A DNA stretch of 64,000 nucleotides from Rhodobacteraceae bacterium DSL-40 (GTDB lineage Bacteria; Pseudomonadota; Alphaproteobacteria; Rhodobacterales; Rhodobacteraceae), in the NCBI GenBank assembly GCA_003258405.1, contig QKPN01000019.1:1-64000 (forward strand). Direction: 5' to 3'. Shown piece by piece: positions 6,376-16,007 of the stretch; the first letter of the stretch is position 1, and every line of letters starts with the position of its first letter. The translations under genes were made by a program, and so were the position numbers. The notes beneath the pieces are model-generated. The model did not search any database. It was not told the DNA's origin and saw nothing but the letters and a program-made list of their open reading frames with translations.

Positions 6376-8803
6376 TGCTGAACCTCCGCATCAGCGCCAG
6401 CGGCGAGGAACGCGCCAGCCGCCAGGCGGGCCAGAGCGCGGCGAGGGCGGCGGTCGCGAGCGCGAGCCCCATGACGCTCGCCCACTGGCCCGGAAAGATC
6501 TCCACCGGCAGCCGCCAGCCGAAGGCGCGCACATTGACGACCGCCGTCAGCATCCAGGCCACCGCTTGGCCCAGCGGCAGCGCGGCAAGCGCCGTCAGCC
6601 CGCCGAGCGCCACGATCCGCACCGCCTCGATCCGGGCGAGCGCGGCCGGCGTCAGCCCCGCCGCCCAGACCGGCGCGAGCCGCCCGAGGCGGGCATTGGC
6701 AAGCGTCAGCAGGTTCGTCAGGAGCGCCACCCCCGCCACCGCCAGCGTGAGCCCGTTGAGCGCCACGGTGACCGCGAAGGTCTTGTCGAAGATCGCGAGC
6801 GAGGCGGCCTTCACCGCCGCCTGATCGTAGGCCTGCTCCGGCCCGAGCCCGAAGGTCCCGCGCAGCGCGGCGAGGATCTCCGGCACCGCGGCGGGATCGG
6901 CGCGCGCGCCCACCCGTGTGCGGTCCGCCTCCGCCCAGTGCCGCCCGACCTCTTCGCGCGCGGTGATGATCTGGCCTCCGGGATTGCCGTAATCGGGATG
7001 GATGCCCGCGACCGCCACCCGCCAGGGGCCGGCGGGCGTCGGGATGTCGATGGTCTCGCCGAGGCCGATGCCGCCGCGCCGGGCGAGCTGTTCGGAGACG
7101 AAGACCGCGCGGCCCGCCGCCACGTCGTCCCAGGCGCCCGGACGCGCTTCGAGAAGCGGCCAGTTCTCCCGGTAGGTCGCGTGAGCGTCATAGCCGTTCA
7201 CCTCCGCGGGCCGCCCTGCCATCCGGGTCTCGGCCTGCCAGAAGGGCAGCACGGCGGTGACGCCGGGCCGCGCCGCGAGCCAGTCCGCCACCGCCTCGGC
7301 CTGCGCACCATCCGCGGCGCGGACATAGATCTCCTGCGCCAGCCGCTGATCGAGATAGCGGGTGAAGGTCTCGCGGAAGCTCCCGACCATGGTGCCGACC
7401 CCGAGATTGACCGCGAGCGCAAGCAGCAGCGCCATGAGCGCGAGCGAGAGGCCGGGAAGCTCCTGGCGGCTGTCGGCCCAGGCCCATTGCACCACCGGAT
7501 GCCGCGCCCGCGCCGCGCCATGCCGCAGGATCGCGCCGAGGAGCGGCGGCAGCGCCAGGGCCGCGGCGAGCAGCAGCCCGGCCATCGCGGCGAAACCCGC
7601 CAGAAGCCCCGTGCCGAGGAGGAGGAGCCCGAGCGTGCCGAGCGCGAGGAGGGCGGCGGCGCCAAGCTGGAGCCGGTGCCGCCGCCGCTCCGCGCCGAGC
7701 CAGGCCTCCGGCCGCGCTGCGGCCAGCAGCGGCAGGCGCCAGGTCCGCCAGAGGCTTGCCGCCGAGGCGCCGAGCGCGCCGAGGACGCTCATGCCGAGCC
7801 CCGCGAGCCACCAGGAGGGCGAAAGGCTCAGGCTTCCCGCCACCTGCGCGCCGTAGAGCCCGCCAAGGCTCGCGGCCACATCCGGCAGCAGCGCCGCGGC
7901 GATGACATAGCCCACGACCGTTCCCGCAAGCCCCGCGGCGAGGGCGATGACGACGATCTCGGCGAGGAGCGCCGCGCCGAGCAGACGGGCCGGCACCCCG
8001 CAGGCCCGGAGCGTGCGGATCATCGGCCGGCGCTCCTCGAAGGCGAGCCCCGCGGCGGAATAGACGATGAAGAGCCCGACGATATAGCTCAGGAACCCGA
8101 AGGCGGTGAGGTTGAGATGAAAGCTCTCGGTCAGCCGCTCGGTCTCCGCCGCGCCCTCGCCGGGTGGCTCGACGCGCAGATGCCCCGCCAGATCCGGCGG
8201 CAGGCGCCGCCCGGCCGCCTCCGGCGCGAGCGTGAGGCGCGAGAGCGCGCCCTCCGTGCCGAGGAGCGCCTCCGCCGCGCCGATATCGACGAGCAGCGTG
8301 CCGGGGGGGAGTGTCGCCGAAACCTCGAGCGGCGGCAGCCCCTCGACACCCTCGAGCCGCGCGACCGTGCTCGCGGCGGCCAGAGCGCGCCAGGGCGGGC
8401 GCACGAAGGCCACGAAGTTCTCCGCGCCCTCGAACCCGCCGTCCGTGCCCGCGCTGGCCTGCCGGGGCAGGGTGAGCGGGTCGATCCCGACGATGCGGAG
8501 CCGCAGGTCGCCCCGCCGCCAGCTGCCCTCGAGCACCGGCGAGACATCCCAGCCCGCCCGGCGCAACGCGACGTAATCCGCGCGCGGGAAAAGCCCGCCG
8601 TCCTGCGCCCGGACCGCCGCCAGCCGGTCGGCGGCGAGCATCGCCCCGGCCTCGGCATAGCTCGCGCGCGCCTCCGCGTTCAGCGCCTGCACCCCGCTCC
8701 AGAGCGCGGTCGCCACCGCAAGCCCCACGAAAAGTGCCGCAAGCTCGAGCCGGTGCCGCCGCCAGTGCCCCGCCAGCGCGCCGAGAACCAGAAGCCCCGT
8801 CAC
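6365..8803 (-). CDS. FtsX-family ABC transporter permease
   Basis: An 812-residue permease of the MacB/LolC/FtsX superfamily with the long form layout: an N-terminal membrane helix (about 15-35), a large periplasmic domain (about 40-235), a block of helices (about 235-460), a second extracytoplasmic domain (about 480-670), and C-terminal helices (about 680-800). It forms a complex with the ATPase encoded just upstream (ATGA overlap at 8800-8803). Such transporters usually extract or present lipids or lipoproteins rather than move small solutes. With the downstream lipocalin it makes an AttEFGH-like unit. Confidence 0.85.
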   Translation of the reverse strand: MTGLLVLGALAGHWRRHRLELAALFVGLAVATALWSGVQALNAEARASYAEAGAMLAADRLAAVRAQDGGLFPRADYVALRRAGWDVSPVLEGSWRRGDLRLRIVGIDPLTLPRQASAGTDGGFEGAENFVAFVRPPWRALAAASTVARLEGVEGLPPLEVSATLPPGTLLVDIGAAEALLGTEGALSRLTLAPEAAGRRLPPDLAGHLRVEPPGEGAAETERLTESFHLNLTAFGFLSYIVGLFIVYSAAGLAFEERRPMIRTLRACGVPARLLGAALLAEIVVIALAAGLAGTVVGYVIAAALLPDVAASLGGLYGAQVAGSLSLSPSWWLAGLGMSVLGALGASAASLWRTWRLPLLAAARPEAWLGAERRRHRLQLGAAALLALGTLGLLLLGTGLLAGFAAMAGLLLAAALALPPLLGAILRHGAARARHPVVQWAWADSRQELPGLSLALMALLLALAVNLGVGTMVGSFRETFTRYLDQRLAQEIYVRAADGAQAEAVADWLAARPGVTAVLPFWQAETRMAGRPAEVNGYDAHATYRENWPLLEARPGAWDDVAAGRAVFVSEQLARRGGIGLGETIDIPTPAGPWRVAVAGIHPDYGNPGGQIITAREEVGRHWAEADRTRVGARADPAAVPEILAALRGTFGLGPEQAYDQAAVKAASLAIFDKTFAVTVALNGLTLAVAGVALLTNLLTLANARLGRLAPVWAAGLTPAALARIEAVRIVALGGLTALAALPLGQAVAWMLTAVVNVRAFGWRLPVEIFPGQWASVMGLALATAALAALWPAWRLARSSPLALMRRFSNER

Positions 8804-9453
8804 GCCGCCCGCCCGTGGCGCAGCACCAGATGCCGGTCGAGCAGGGCGGCGAGCCGCGTCTCGTGCGTCACCATCAGGAGCGCGGCACCGCTGGCCGCAA
8901 CGCAGTCGAGCAGCAGCGCCACCACCCGCTCGCTCGTCTCCTCGTCCAGATTGCCGGTGGGCTCGTCGGCCAGGATCAGCCCCGGCCGGGCCCCGAGCGC
9001 GCGGCCGATCGCCACCCGCTGCTGCTGCCCGCCCGAGAGCTGTTCGGGATAGCGCGAAAGCAGCGCCCCGAGCCCCAGCCGCTCGACGAGCTCCGCCTGC
9101 CAGGCCGGGTCGTGCCGCCCGGCAAGGCGGGCCTGAAAGGCAAGATTGGCCGCGACATCGAGGCTCGGGATGAGGTTGAACTGCTGGAAGACCAGCCCGA
9201 TCGTCTCGCGCCGCAACCGGGCCCGCGCGGCGTCGCCCGCGCCGGTAACCTCGGCGCCGCCCACCCGGATCGCGCCGCCATCGGCGCTGTCGAGACCTGC
9301 AACCAGATGGAGCAGCGTGCTCTTGCCCGAGCCCGATTCCCCGGTCAGCGCCAGCGAGCGCCCGGCCTCGAGCCTGAGCGAGACGCCGCGCAGCACCGGA
9401 AGGGAGCCCCCCGGTGCCGGATAGGATTTCGAGACATCGATGACTTCCAGCAT
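8800..9453 (-). CDS. LolD/MacB-type ABC transporter ATPase
   Basis: A 217-residue ATP-binding subunit. Motifs seen: Walker A GESGSGKST (about residues 34-42), Q-loop in VFQQFNLIPSL, signature LSGGQQQRVAIGRAL (about 127-141), Walker B LILADEPTGNLDE (about 149-161) and switch His in MVTHE. The DEPTGNLD block is typical of the LolD/MacB/FtsE group that works with FtsX-type permeases. I place the start at the ATG at 9453, directly before the first strand (MLEVIDVSKSY); a GTG nine codons upstream is an alternative. First gene of the three-gene transporter operon. Confidence 0.88.
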   Translation of the reverse strand: MLEVIDVSKSYPAPGGSLPVLRGVSLRLEAGRSLALTGESGSGKSTLLHLVAGLDSADGGAIRVGGAEVTGAGDAARARLRRETIGLVFQQFNLIPSLDVAANLAFQARLAGRHDPAWQAELVERLGLGALLSRYPEQLSGGQQQRVAIGRALGARPGLILADEPTGNLDEETSERVVALLLDCVAASGAALLMVTHETRLAALLDRHLVLRHGRAA

Positions 9454-9638
9454 GCGCCGCCCTGCCTGGTCCGGCTCCACATCTAGAGCAAAACCGCTGC
9501 GCGAAAAATCACGGTCGCATCAGGTGGTTTGTCGCGAAACGGCCGCTGGAGGCTGACCCGCGTCGCACCGCTCCCGCCGGGCCAAGGCCGCCGCCGGTGA
9601 GGGGGCGCCTCCGGGCGCCGCCCAAGGCTGCGGCCGGA

Positions 9639-9872
9639 TCAGGCGAGCATGCGCGCGATCTGGTCCTTGAGCGCGAGCCGCGTCTTGCGCAGCTCGGTCT
9701 CGTGCAGGTCGTCCGTCGGCCTGAGATTGGTCTCCGCGCGATGGATCGCGAGGTTCACCTCGTCGTAGTCTCCCATGAGCTTGCGGAAATGCGCGTCCTG
9801 CGCCTTGAGCTGCTGGATCCGGTCGGTCTTGTCCGGAAATTCCTCGGCGATCTCGTGCGGTGCGTGGGACAT
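9639..9872 (-). CDS. YdcH/DUF465-family small protein
   Basis: A 77-residue mostly helical protein of the DUF465 (YdcH) family: FPDKTDRIQQLKAQDAHFRK, then YDEVNLAIHRAE and the closing LRKTRLALKDQIARML. Length and pattern are typical. These proteins are soluble, of unknown function, and very common in alphaproteobacteria, often in several copies. A ribosome-binding site (AAGGAGG) stands just before the ATG. It appears to be transcribed alone. Confidence 0.85.
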   Translation of the reverse strand: MSHAPHEIAEEFPDKTDRIQQLKAQDAHFRKLMGDYDEVNLAIHRAETNLRPTDDLHETELRKTRLALKDQIARMLA

Positions 9873-9977
9873 TGTTTCCTCCTTGCTCCTTCTCGTCAGC
9901 CCCGAGGTTAGCGGTGTGCGCCGCGCCCTCCTTGATGCAGGTCAAGTTAACCTTCTGCCGCGTCGCGAAAATCCGCG

Positions 9978-10442
9978 TCACTCCTCCGTCACGACGCCCA
10001 TGGCGACGAAGGTGGAGGTGTGGGAGACATGCGGCAGCGCCGAGAGCTTCTCGCCCAGCACCTCGCGGAAGGCGGCGATGTCGCGGGTCCGGACCTTCAC
10101 GAGATAGTCGAAGGAGCTCGCGATCATGTGGCACTGCTCGACCTCCGGGATCTGGCGCACCGCACGGTCGAAGGCTGCGAGCGCGGCGAGCTTGGTGTCC
10201 GTGAGGCTCACCTGCACGAAAGCGATATGGCCGCGTCCAAGCCTTGCATGATCGAGCACGGGCCGGTACCCCTTGATGATGCCGGTTTCCTCGAGACGGC
10301 GGAGCCGCGCGGCGCAAGGCGTCTTGGAGAGCCCCACGCGCTCGCTGAGCTCGGTGACAGTCATGCGGGCGTTCTCGCTCAGCGCCTCGATGATCGCATG
10401 GTCGATTCTGTCAAGATTCACCTCTTGAGGCGCCGATGACAT
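9978..10442 (-). CDS. putR: Lrp/AsnC-family regulator of proline dehydrogenase
   Basis: A 154-residue feast/famine regulator. The N-terminal winged helix-turn-helix (about residues 10-60: AIIEALSENARMTVTELSER, then VGLSKTPCAARLRRLEETG) is followed by the ligand-binding RAM domain (about 70-145). It is encoded divergently from putA with 148 bases between the start codons. In Rhodobacter capsulatus and Agrobacterium the Lrp-type PutR activates putA in response to proline, and the same arrangement here supports that role. The intergenic region contains AT-rich patches suited to Lrp binding, but I cannot mark a defined operator. Confidence 0.85.
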   Translation of the reverse strand: MSSAPQEVNLDRIDHAIIEALSENARMTVTELSERVGLSKTPCAARLRRLEETGIIKGYRPVLDHARLGRGHIAFVQVSLTDTKLAALAAFDRAVRQIPEVEQCHMIASSFDYLVKVRTRDIAAFREVLGEKLSALPHVSHTSTFVAMGVVTEE

Positions 10443-10590
10443 GCCAAATCTCCATCCTGACCCACAAGATCGGAGGATAATGCCGCGAAAATGACATGAA
10501 CAGCGAAATTCGCCGTGACGTTTGCGCTAGCTTTCACCGCGTGACGAGCCCCGCCTGACGAACCCGCCGCATCCAGCCCGAGAGCCCCAG

Positions 10591-13500
10591 ATGACCCTGA
10601 CAGACGACGCCCCCGCCGTGACTGCCCCCGACGTCCGCGCCGCCATCCGCGCCGCAACCTTCACCGATGAAGCCGCACTCGTGGAGCGCCTGATGGCACA
10701 GACGCGCCTCGATCCCTCGGCGCGCAAGGCGATCGTCAGCGAAGCTGCGGGTCTCGTCGAGAAGGTCCGCGCCAGCTCGTCGCCGACGATGATGGAGGCC
10801 TTCCTCGCCGAATACGGCCTCTCGACCGACGAGGGCGTCGGCCTCATGTGCCTCGCCGAGGCGCTGCTGCGCGTGCCCGATGCCGAGACCATCGACGAGC
10901 TCATCGCCGACAAGATCGAGCCCTCGAACTGGGGCCTGCACCTCGGCAAGTCCTCCTCCTCGCTGGTCAATGCCGCGACCTGGGGCCTCATGCTCACCGG
11001 CCGTGTGCTCGATGACGACCCGAGCCGTCCGGCGGCGGCCCTGCGCGGCATGATCCGCCGCCTCGGCGAGCCGGTGGTGCGCACGGCCGTCGGCCAGGCG
11101 ATGAAGCTCATGGGCCGCCAGTTCGTGCTCGGCCAGTCGATGGCCGATGCGATGGAGCGTGCCGCGGGCATGGAGGCCAAGGGCTACACCTATTCCTACG
11201 ACATGCTGGGCGAGGCGGCCCGCACCGATGCGGACGCGCTGCGCTACACCGAGGCCTATGCCCAGGCGATCGCCGCGATCGCTAGGCGCGCCACCGGCGA
11301 TGTGCGCACCAGCCCCGGCATCTCGGTCAAGCTCTCCGCGCTCCACCCGCGCTACGAATGGACCCACCGCGAAACGGTGATGGCCGAGCTGCTGCCGCGC
11401 GCCCGCGAGCTCGCCCGCGCCGCCGCCCGCGCCGGCATCGGCTTCAACATCGACGCCGAGGAGGCCGACCGGCTCGACATCTCGCTCGACGTGATCGAGG
11501 CGCTGCTCTCCGATCCGGCGCTGGCCGGCTGGGACGGCTTCGGCGTCGTGGTGCAGGCCTTCGGCCGCCGCGCCGGCGCCGTGCTCGACTGGCTCCATGC
11601 GCTCGCAACCCGGCTCGACCGCCGCATCATGGTCCGGCTCGTGAAGGGCGCCTACTGGGATACCGAGATCAAGCGCGCGCAGGAAATGGGCCTGCCGGGC
11701 TTCCCGGTCTTCACCCGCAAGGCCAATACCGACGTGAGCTATCTCGCCAACGCCCGCAAGCTCCTCGACATGCGCGACCGGATCTATCCGCAGTTCGCCA
11801 CGCACAACGCCCATTCCGTCGCCGCGATCCGTCAGATGGCGGGCGACGACGTCGCCTCCTACGAGTTCCAGCGCCTGCACGGCATGGGCGAGGCGCTGCA
11901 TGACACCTTCCGCGCCTCCGCCGGCACCGCCTGCCGCATCTATGCCCCGGTCGGCGCGCACAAGGATCTGCTGGCCTATCTCGTCCGCCGTCTGCTCGAG
12001 AACGGCGCCAACTCCTCCTTCGTGAACCAGATCGTCGACAAGTCCCTCGCCGCCGAAACCGTCGCCGCCGATCCGATGGCCGAGGTCGAGGCGCTGGGCG
12101 GCGATGTCGCCAACCCCGCCATCACGCTGCCCGCCGATGTCTTCGCCCCGCGCCGGAACGCGCGCGGCTGGAACGTCAACGAGCCCGCCTCGATCGAGGC
12201 GGTGATCGAGCGCCGCGCCCACTGGAAGACCAAGCGCTGGGCGGCCGGCCCGATGATCGCCGGGCATGACGTCAATGGCGGCGGCAGCATCGAGGTGGCC
12301 AACCCCGGCCGGCTCTCCGACATCGTCGGCACCGTGCGCGAGGCGACCCGCGAGGATGTCGCCGCGGCGCTCTCCGCCGCGCCCGGCGGCTTCGCCGACT
12401 GGTCCGCCCGCCCGGCCGCCGAGCGCGCCGAAATCCTGCGCACCATCGCCCGTCTCTACGAGGAGAACGGCGCCGAGCTCATGGCGCTCGCCACCCGCGA
12501 GGCCGGCAAGACGCTCGCCGATTCCATCGCAGAGCTGCGCGAGGCGGTCGACTTCCTGCGCTACTACGCCGATGGCGCGGAGACCCTGGTGGGAACCCCG
12601 CGCGGCGTGATGGTCTGCATCTCGCCCTGGAACTTCCCGCTCGCGATCTTCACCGGCCAGGTCGCGGCCTGCCTTGCCGCGGGCAACGCCGTGATCGCGA
12701 AACCGGCCGAACAGACCCCGCTCATCGCCGCGCGCGCCGTCGATATCTTCCGCGAGGCGGGCGTGCCCGAGGCCGCGCTCCAGTTCCTGCCGGGCGACGG
12801 CGCCGCGGTCGGCGCGCCGCTCACCGAGGCTTCGGGCCTTGCGGGCGTCTGCTTCACCGGCTCGACCGAGGTCGCCCAGATCATCAACCGCGCGCTGGCG
12901 AAGGGGGCATCGCCCGATGCCGTGCTGATCGCCGAAACCGGCGGCATCAATGCGATGATCGCGGATTCCACCGCGCTCACCGAGCAGGTCGTGCGCGACG
13001 TGCTCGCCTCCGCCTTCCAGTCCGCGGGCCAGCGCTGCTCGGCGCTCCGCGTGCTCTACGTGCAGGACGAGGCCTACGAGCGGATCCGGCACATGCTCTT
13101 CGGGGCGATGGAAGCGCTGGTGATCGGCGATCCCTGGGACGGCGCCACCGATGTCGGCCCGGTGATCGACGCCGAGGCGCAGTCGGGCATTGCCTCCTAT
13201 CTCGCCGACCTGCCCTCGGGCAGCGTGCTCAAGACCCTGCCGCTGCCGCGCGGCGGCCGCTTCGTCTCGCCCGCCGTCGTCGAGGTGAGCGGCATCGCCG
13301 CCATCGAGCGCGAGGTCTTCGGCCCGGTGCTGCATCTCGCCCGCTTCAAGGCCCGCGATCTCGACAAGGTCGTCGCGGCGATCAACGCCCGCGGCTTCGG
13401 CCTCACCTTCGGCCTCCACAGCCGCATCGACGACCGCGTCGAGCGCATCACCTCGCAGCTCCATGTCGGCAACGCCTATGTGAACCGCAACCAGATCGGC

Positions 13501-14226
13501 GCCATCGTGGGCTCGCAGCCCTTCGGCGGCGAGGGGCTGTCGGGCACCGGGCCCAAGGCGGGCGGCCCGCACTACCTCGCCCGGCTGGTGAAGCCGCTCA
13601 CCGCCGCGCCGGAAGGCGCCGAGCCCTCGGGCCGCGTGGTGCCGGAGGCCGAGATCGCCGAGGCCTTCGCGAAGCTCCGGGCCGTCGAGACCCCCGCCCG
13701 CGTGCTCGAGGCCGCCCTTCCCGGCGCCACCGGCCTCGTGGCCGAGGCGCTCGCCGCGGTGCGCGCCCATCCCGCAACGGTGCGCGAACTGCCGGGGCCC
13801 ACGGGCGAGAGCAACCTGCTGAGCAACCACCCCCGCGGCGCCGTGCTCTGCCTCGGCGCAACGCCCGAGCTGCTGCTCGCGCAGGCGGTGCAGGCGCTCG
13901 CGGCCGGCAACACCGTGGTCGCCGTCGCCCCCGGCGCAACCGCGACGCTCGCGCCCTTCGCCCGCACCGGCCTGCCGGTGGCGGCCCTCGACGGTCAGGT
14001 CGCGCCCGCGACGCTCACCCGCCTCAACCCGCTCGCGATGGTCTCGGCCTCCGGTCCCGGCGACTGGCTCTCCGAGCTGCGCGTGGCGCTTGCCGCCAGA
14101 AAAGGCGCAATCCTTCCCCTCGAGATTGCGCCCGTCGCCCCGGAACGCTACATGCTGGAGCGACATCTCTGCATCGACACCACCGCCGCGGGAGGCAATG
14201 CCAACCTCCTTGCCGCCAGCGCCTGA
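10591..14226 (+). CDS. putA: Bifunctional proline dehydrogenase / L-glutamate gamma-semialdehyde dehydrogenase
   Basis: A 1211-residue trifunctional-length PutA without an N-terminal ribbon-helix-helix DNA-binding domain, so it is an enzyme only. The FAD-dependent proline dehydrogenase barrel spans about residues 90-480 (LVKGAYWDTEIKRAQ; THNAHSVAAI; the end block RRLLENGANSSFVNQ). The NAD-dependent aldehyde dehydrogenase spans about 540-1010 (SPWNFPLAIFTGQ; FTGSTEVA; the catalytic Cys in SAGQRCSALRVLY). A C-terminal region of about 200 residues resembles the conserved tail of long PutA proteins, which helps close the substrate channel. It oxidises proline to glutamate. Regulation by the divergent putR is likely. 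Confidence 0.95.
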   Translation: MTLTDDAPAVTAPDVRAAIRAATFTDEAALVERLMAQTRLDPSARKAIVSEAAGLVEKVRASSSPTMMEAFLAEYGLSTDEGVGLMCLAEALLRVPDAETIDELIADKIEPSNWGLHLGKSSSSLVNAATWGLMLTGRVLDDDPSRPAAALRGMIRRLGEPVVRTAVGQAMKLMGRQFVLGQSMADAMERAAGMEAKGYTYSYDMLGEAARTDADALRYTEAYAQAIAAIARRATGDVRTSPGISVKLSALHPRYEWTHRETVMAELLPRARELARAAARAGIGFNIDAEEADRLDISLDVIEALLSDPALAGWDGFGVVVQAFGRRAGAVLDWLHALATRLDRRIMVRLVKGAYWDTEIKRAQEMGLPGFPVFTRKANTDVSYLANARKLLDMRDRIYPQFATHNAHSVAAIRQMAGDDVASYEFQRLHGMGEALHDTFRASAGTACRIYAPVGAHKDLLAYLVRRLLENGANSSFVNQIVDKSLAAETVAADPMAEVEALGGDVANPAITLPADVFAPRRNARGWNVNEPASIEAVIERRAHWKTKRWAAGPMIAGHDVNGGGSIEVANPGRLSDIVGTVREATREDVAAALSAAPGGFADWSARPAAERAEILRTIARLYEENGAELMALATREAGKTLADSIAELREAVDFLRYYADGAETLVGTPRGVMVCISPWNFPLAIFTGQVAACLAAGNAVIAKPAEQTPLIAARAVDIFREAGVPEAALQFLPGDGAAVGAPLTEASGLAGVCFTGSTEVAQIINRALAKGASPDAVLIAETGGINAMIADSTALTEQVVRDVLASAFQSAGQRCSALRVLYVQDEAYERIRHMLFGAMEALVIGDPWDGATDVGPVIDAEAQSGIASYLADLPSGSVLKTLPLPRGGRFVSPAVVEVSGIAAIEREVFGPVLHLARFKARDLDKVVAAINARGFGLTFGLHSRIDDRVERITSQLHVGNAYVNRNQIGAIVGSQPFGGEGLSGTGPKAGGPHYLARLVKPLTAAPEGAEPSGRVVPEAEIAEAFAKLRAVETPARVLEAALPGATGLVAEALAAVRAHPATVRELPGPTGESNLLSNHPRGAVLCLGATPELLLAQAVQALAAGNTVVAVAPGATATLAPFARTGLPVAALDGQVAPATLTRLNPLAMVSASGPGDWLSELRVALAARKGAILPLEIAPVAPERYMLERHLCIDTTAAGGNANLLAASA

Positions 14227-14235
14227 GAAGGTTTC

Positions 14236-14943
14236 TTGACACAGCGAGTTCCGGGCCAGGGGCCCTATACGCCACTTCCCCGGAGCCTCGTCGTCCTCGC
14301 GGCGGTGATCGCGCTCATCGAGATCCTCCTGTCCCTCTCGGACCGGGGGATCCTCCTGCCTCCGGGCCTGCGGATGCAGGCCTTCACCTATGGCGCGTTC
14401 TGGACCGGGCTGCTCCACGGCACCTACGCCCCGGCCTTCGGCGGCCAGTCGCTGACGATGTTCGTCACCCACGCCTTCCTCCACGGCGGCTTCCTGCACA
14501 TGGTGATGAACCTCGCGATCCTGCTCGCCATGGGCCGCTTCGTCGAGGGCGCCTACGGGCCCCGGATCATCCTGCCGCTCTTCGTCGCGGGCGCGATCGG
14601 CGGCGGCGCGGCCTACGGGCTGCTCACCACCGGGCCCTATCCGATGGTCGGCGCCTCGGGCGCGGTCTTCGCCTTCCTCGGCCTCTGGATCGTCTGGGAC
14701 TGGCGGCGCCACCGGCGCGCCGGGCTCTCCACCCGGCCGATCACCTCGCGCGTGCTCGTGCTGGCGGGCCTCAACGTGGTGTTCTTCTTCGGCCTCGGCG
14801 GCATGCTCGCCTGGCAGAGCCACCTCGGCGGCTTCATCGTCGGCACCCTCGCGGGCTGGTTCCTCGAACGCCGCCTCGATGCCCGCCGCCCCCCGATGCC
14901 GCCCTTCAGCCGCCCCCGCCAGGCCCCGCGCGACGGCGAGTAG
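14236..14943 (+). CDS. Rhomboid-family intramembrane serine protease
   Basis: A 235-residue membrane protein with about six helices. The rhomboid catalytic features are present: the nucleophile Ser141 in GASGA, the His196 in the last helix (QSHLGGFIVG), and the N-terminal-side HAFLHGGFLHMVMN block with the family's His/Asn. It should cleave membrane-spanning substrates within the bilayer; the target is unknown. The frame opens with TTG at 14236, nine bases after the putA stop and four bases after a GAGAAGG ribosome-binding site; no ATG lies near. It may be co-transcribed with putA. Confidence 0.82.
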   Translation: MTQRVPGQGPYTPLPRSLVVLAAVIALIEILLSLSDRGILLPPGLRMQAFTYGAFWTGLLHGTYAPAFGGQSLTMFVTHAFLHGGFLHMVMNLAILLAMGRFVEGAYGPRIILPLFVAGAIGGGAAYGLLTTGPYPMVGASGAVFAFLGLWIVWDWRRHRRAGLSTRPITSRVLVLAGLNVVFFFGLGGMLAWQSHLGGFIVGTLAGWFLERRLDARRPPMPPFSRPRQAPRDGE

Positions 14944-14991
14944 CCCCGCCGCCTCCGTTCCGCGCCCGGCGGGTCGTCCCGGTGTCGTCCG

Positions 14992-15906
14992 TTATCGCAT
15001 TCCGTCTTGTTTCGCCTGCCGCGCCGCGGCCTCGCGGACCATGGAAAGAAAGGCGCTGAACCCCGCGGAGGGGTTTCGCCGGCCGGGGTAATAGAGGCTG
15101 AAACCGGGGCGGGGCGGCGTCCAGTCCTCCAGCAGGCGGACCATTCGGCCGGCGGCGATATCCTCGGCAACGTCCTGTTCGATGAAGAAGCCGATGCCGG
15201 CGCCGTCGAGGACGGCGGCGCGCGCGATGGCGGCCTCGTCCAGCGTCAGGCGGCCCCTGGCCTCGATCTGGACGGTCTCGCCGTCGCGTTCGAAATGCCA
15301 GCGAAACAGCGCGCCGTTGGGCAGGCGGACGCGAAGGCACGCCTCCAGGGGAAGGTCGGCCGGGGTGCGCGGCCGGGGATGGGCCGCGATCCAGCCCGGC
15401 GCGGCCACGACGGCATGGCGCTGCGGCCTGCCCAGCGGGAGGGCGATCATGTCGCGCGGCACCAGATCGGCGGGCCGGATCCCGAGGTCGAACCCCTCGG
15501 CCACGATGTCGACCAGCCGTCCCTCGGTGACCAGATCGATCCGCATGTCGGGGAAGCGGCGCAGGAAATCCAGCACGAGCGGGGCAATCGCGCGCCCCGC
15601 CTGCACCGAGGCGTTGATCCGCAGCAGGCCCGAGGGCGTGCTGCGCTGGGAGTGCGCGGTCTCCATCGCCATGCGGATCTCGGACACCGCCGGGCCGATG
15701 CGTTCGACGAACGTGCGGCCGGCATCGCTCAGCGAGACGCTGCGCGTCGTGCGGTTGAAGAGCCGCACGCCGAGATCGGCCTCCAGACGCGCGACGGCAT
15801 GTGAGAGCGCCGTGGTCGACATGCCGAGATCGAGCGCCGCCGCCCGGAACGATCCGAGCCGCGCAACGGCCAACACGGCCTCAAACCTCTTCAGCTCGGC
15901 GTCCAT
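14992..15906 (-). CDS. LysR-family transcriptional regulator
   Basis: A 304-residue regulator with the N-terminal winged helix-turn-helix (residues 4-60, [20 protein letters not shown] and [20 protein letters not shown]) and the LysR substrate-binding domain (about 90-295). It is encoded divergently from an NTF2-like gene and an SDR gene with 101 bases between start codons, so these are its probable targets. The effector is unknown. A direct repeat in the intergenic region, described separately, is a candidate binding site and overlaps its own start codon, which would fit autoregulation. Confidence 0.9.
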   Translation of the reverse strand: MDAELKRFEAVLAVARLGSFRAAALDLGMSTTALSHAVARLEADLGVRLFNRTTRSVSLSDAGRTFVERIGPAVSEIRMAMETAHSQRSTPSGLLRINASVQAGRAIAPLVLDFLRRFPDMRIDLVTEGRLVDIVAEGFDLGIRPADLVPRDMIALPLGRPQRHAVVAAPGWIAAHPRPRTPADLPLEACLRVRLPNGALFRWHFERDGETVQIEARGRLTLDEAAIARAAVLDGAGIGFFIEQDVAEDIAAGRMVRLLEDWTPPRPGFSLYYPGRRNPSAGFSAFLSMVREAAARQAKQDGMR

Positions 15907-15947
15907 TATCCCGATCTTGTCATCACCAGATGCCGATTTATCCCGAT
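15906..15947. promoter_or_regulatory. Direct repeat TTATCCCGAT, candidate LysR site
   Basis: The ten bases TTATCCCGAT occur at 15906-15915 and again at 15938-15947, spaced by 32 bases, about three helical turns, between the divergent LysR gene and the NTF2-like/SDR pair. The spacing puts both copies on the same face of the DNA. Confidence 0.4.
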
Positions 15948-16007
15948 TATCTGCACGGCCGTCCAGCCTTACGTTGTCCCTGAACCCGCAGCGAAAGGAT
16001 CAGCGCC

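Noticed and set aside
6566-9052. An 828-codon plus-strand frame opposite the FtsX permease
   Set aside because: Arg/Glu/Pro-rich antisense translation without family resemblance.
10534-14823. A 1429-codon open frame on the minus strand, opposite putA and the rhomboid gene
   Set aside because: It mirrors the coding phase of GC-rich genes, consists of low-complexity Gly/Ala/Arg/Asp/His-rich sequence and has no domain; putA on the other strand is complete.
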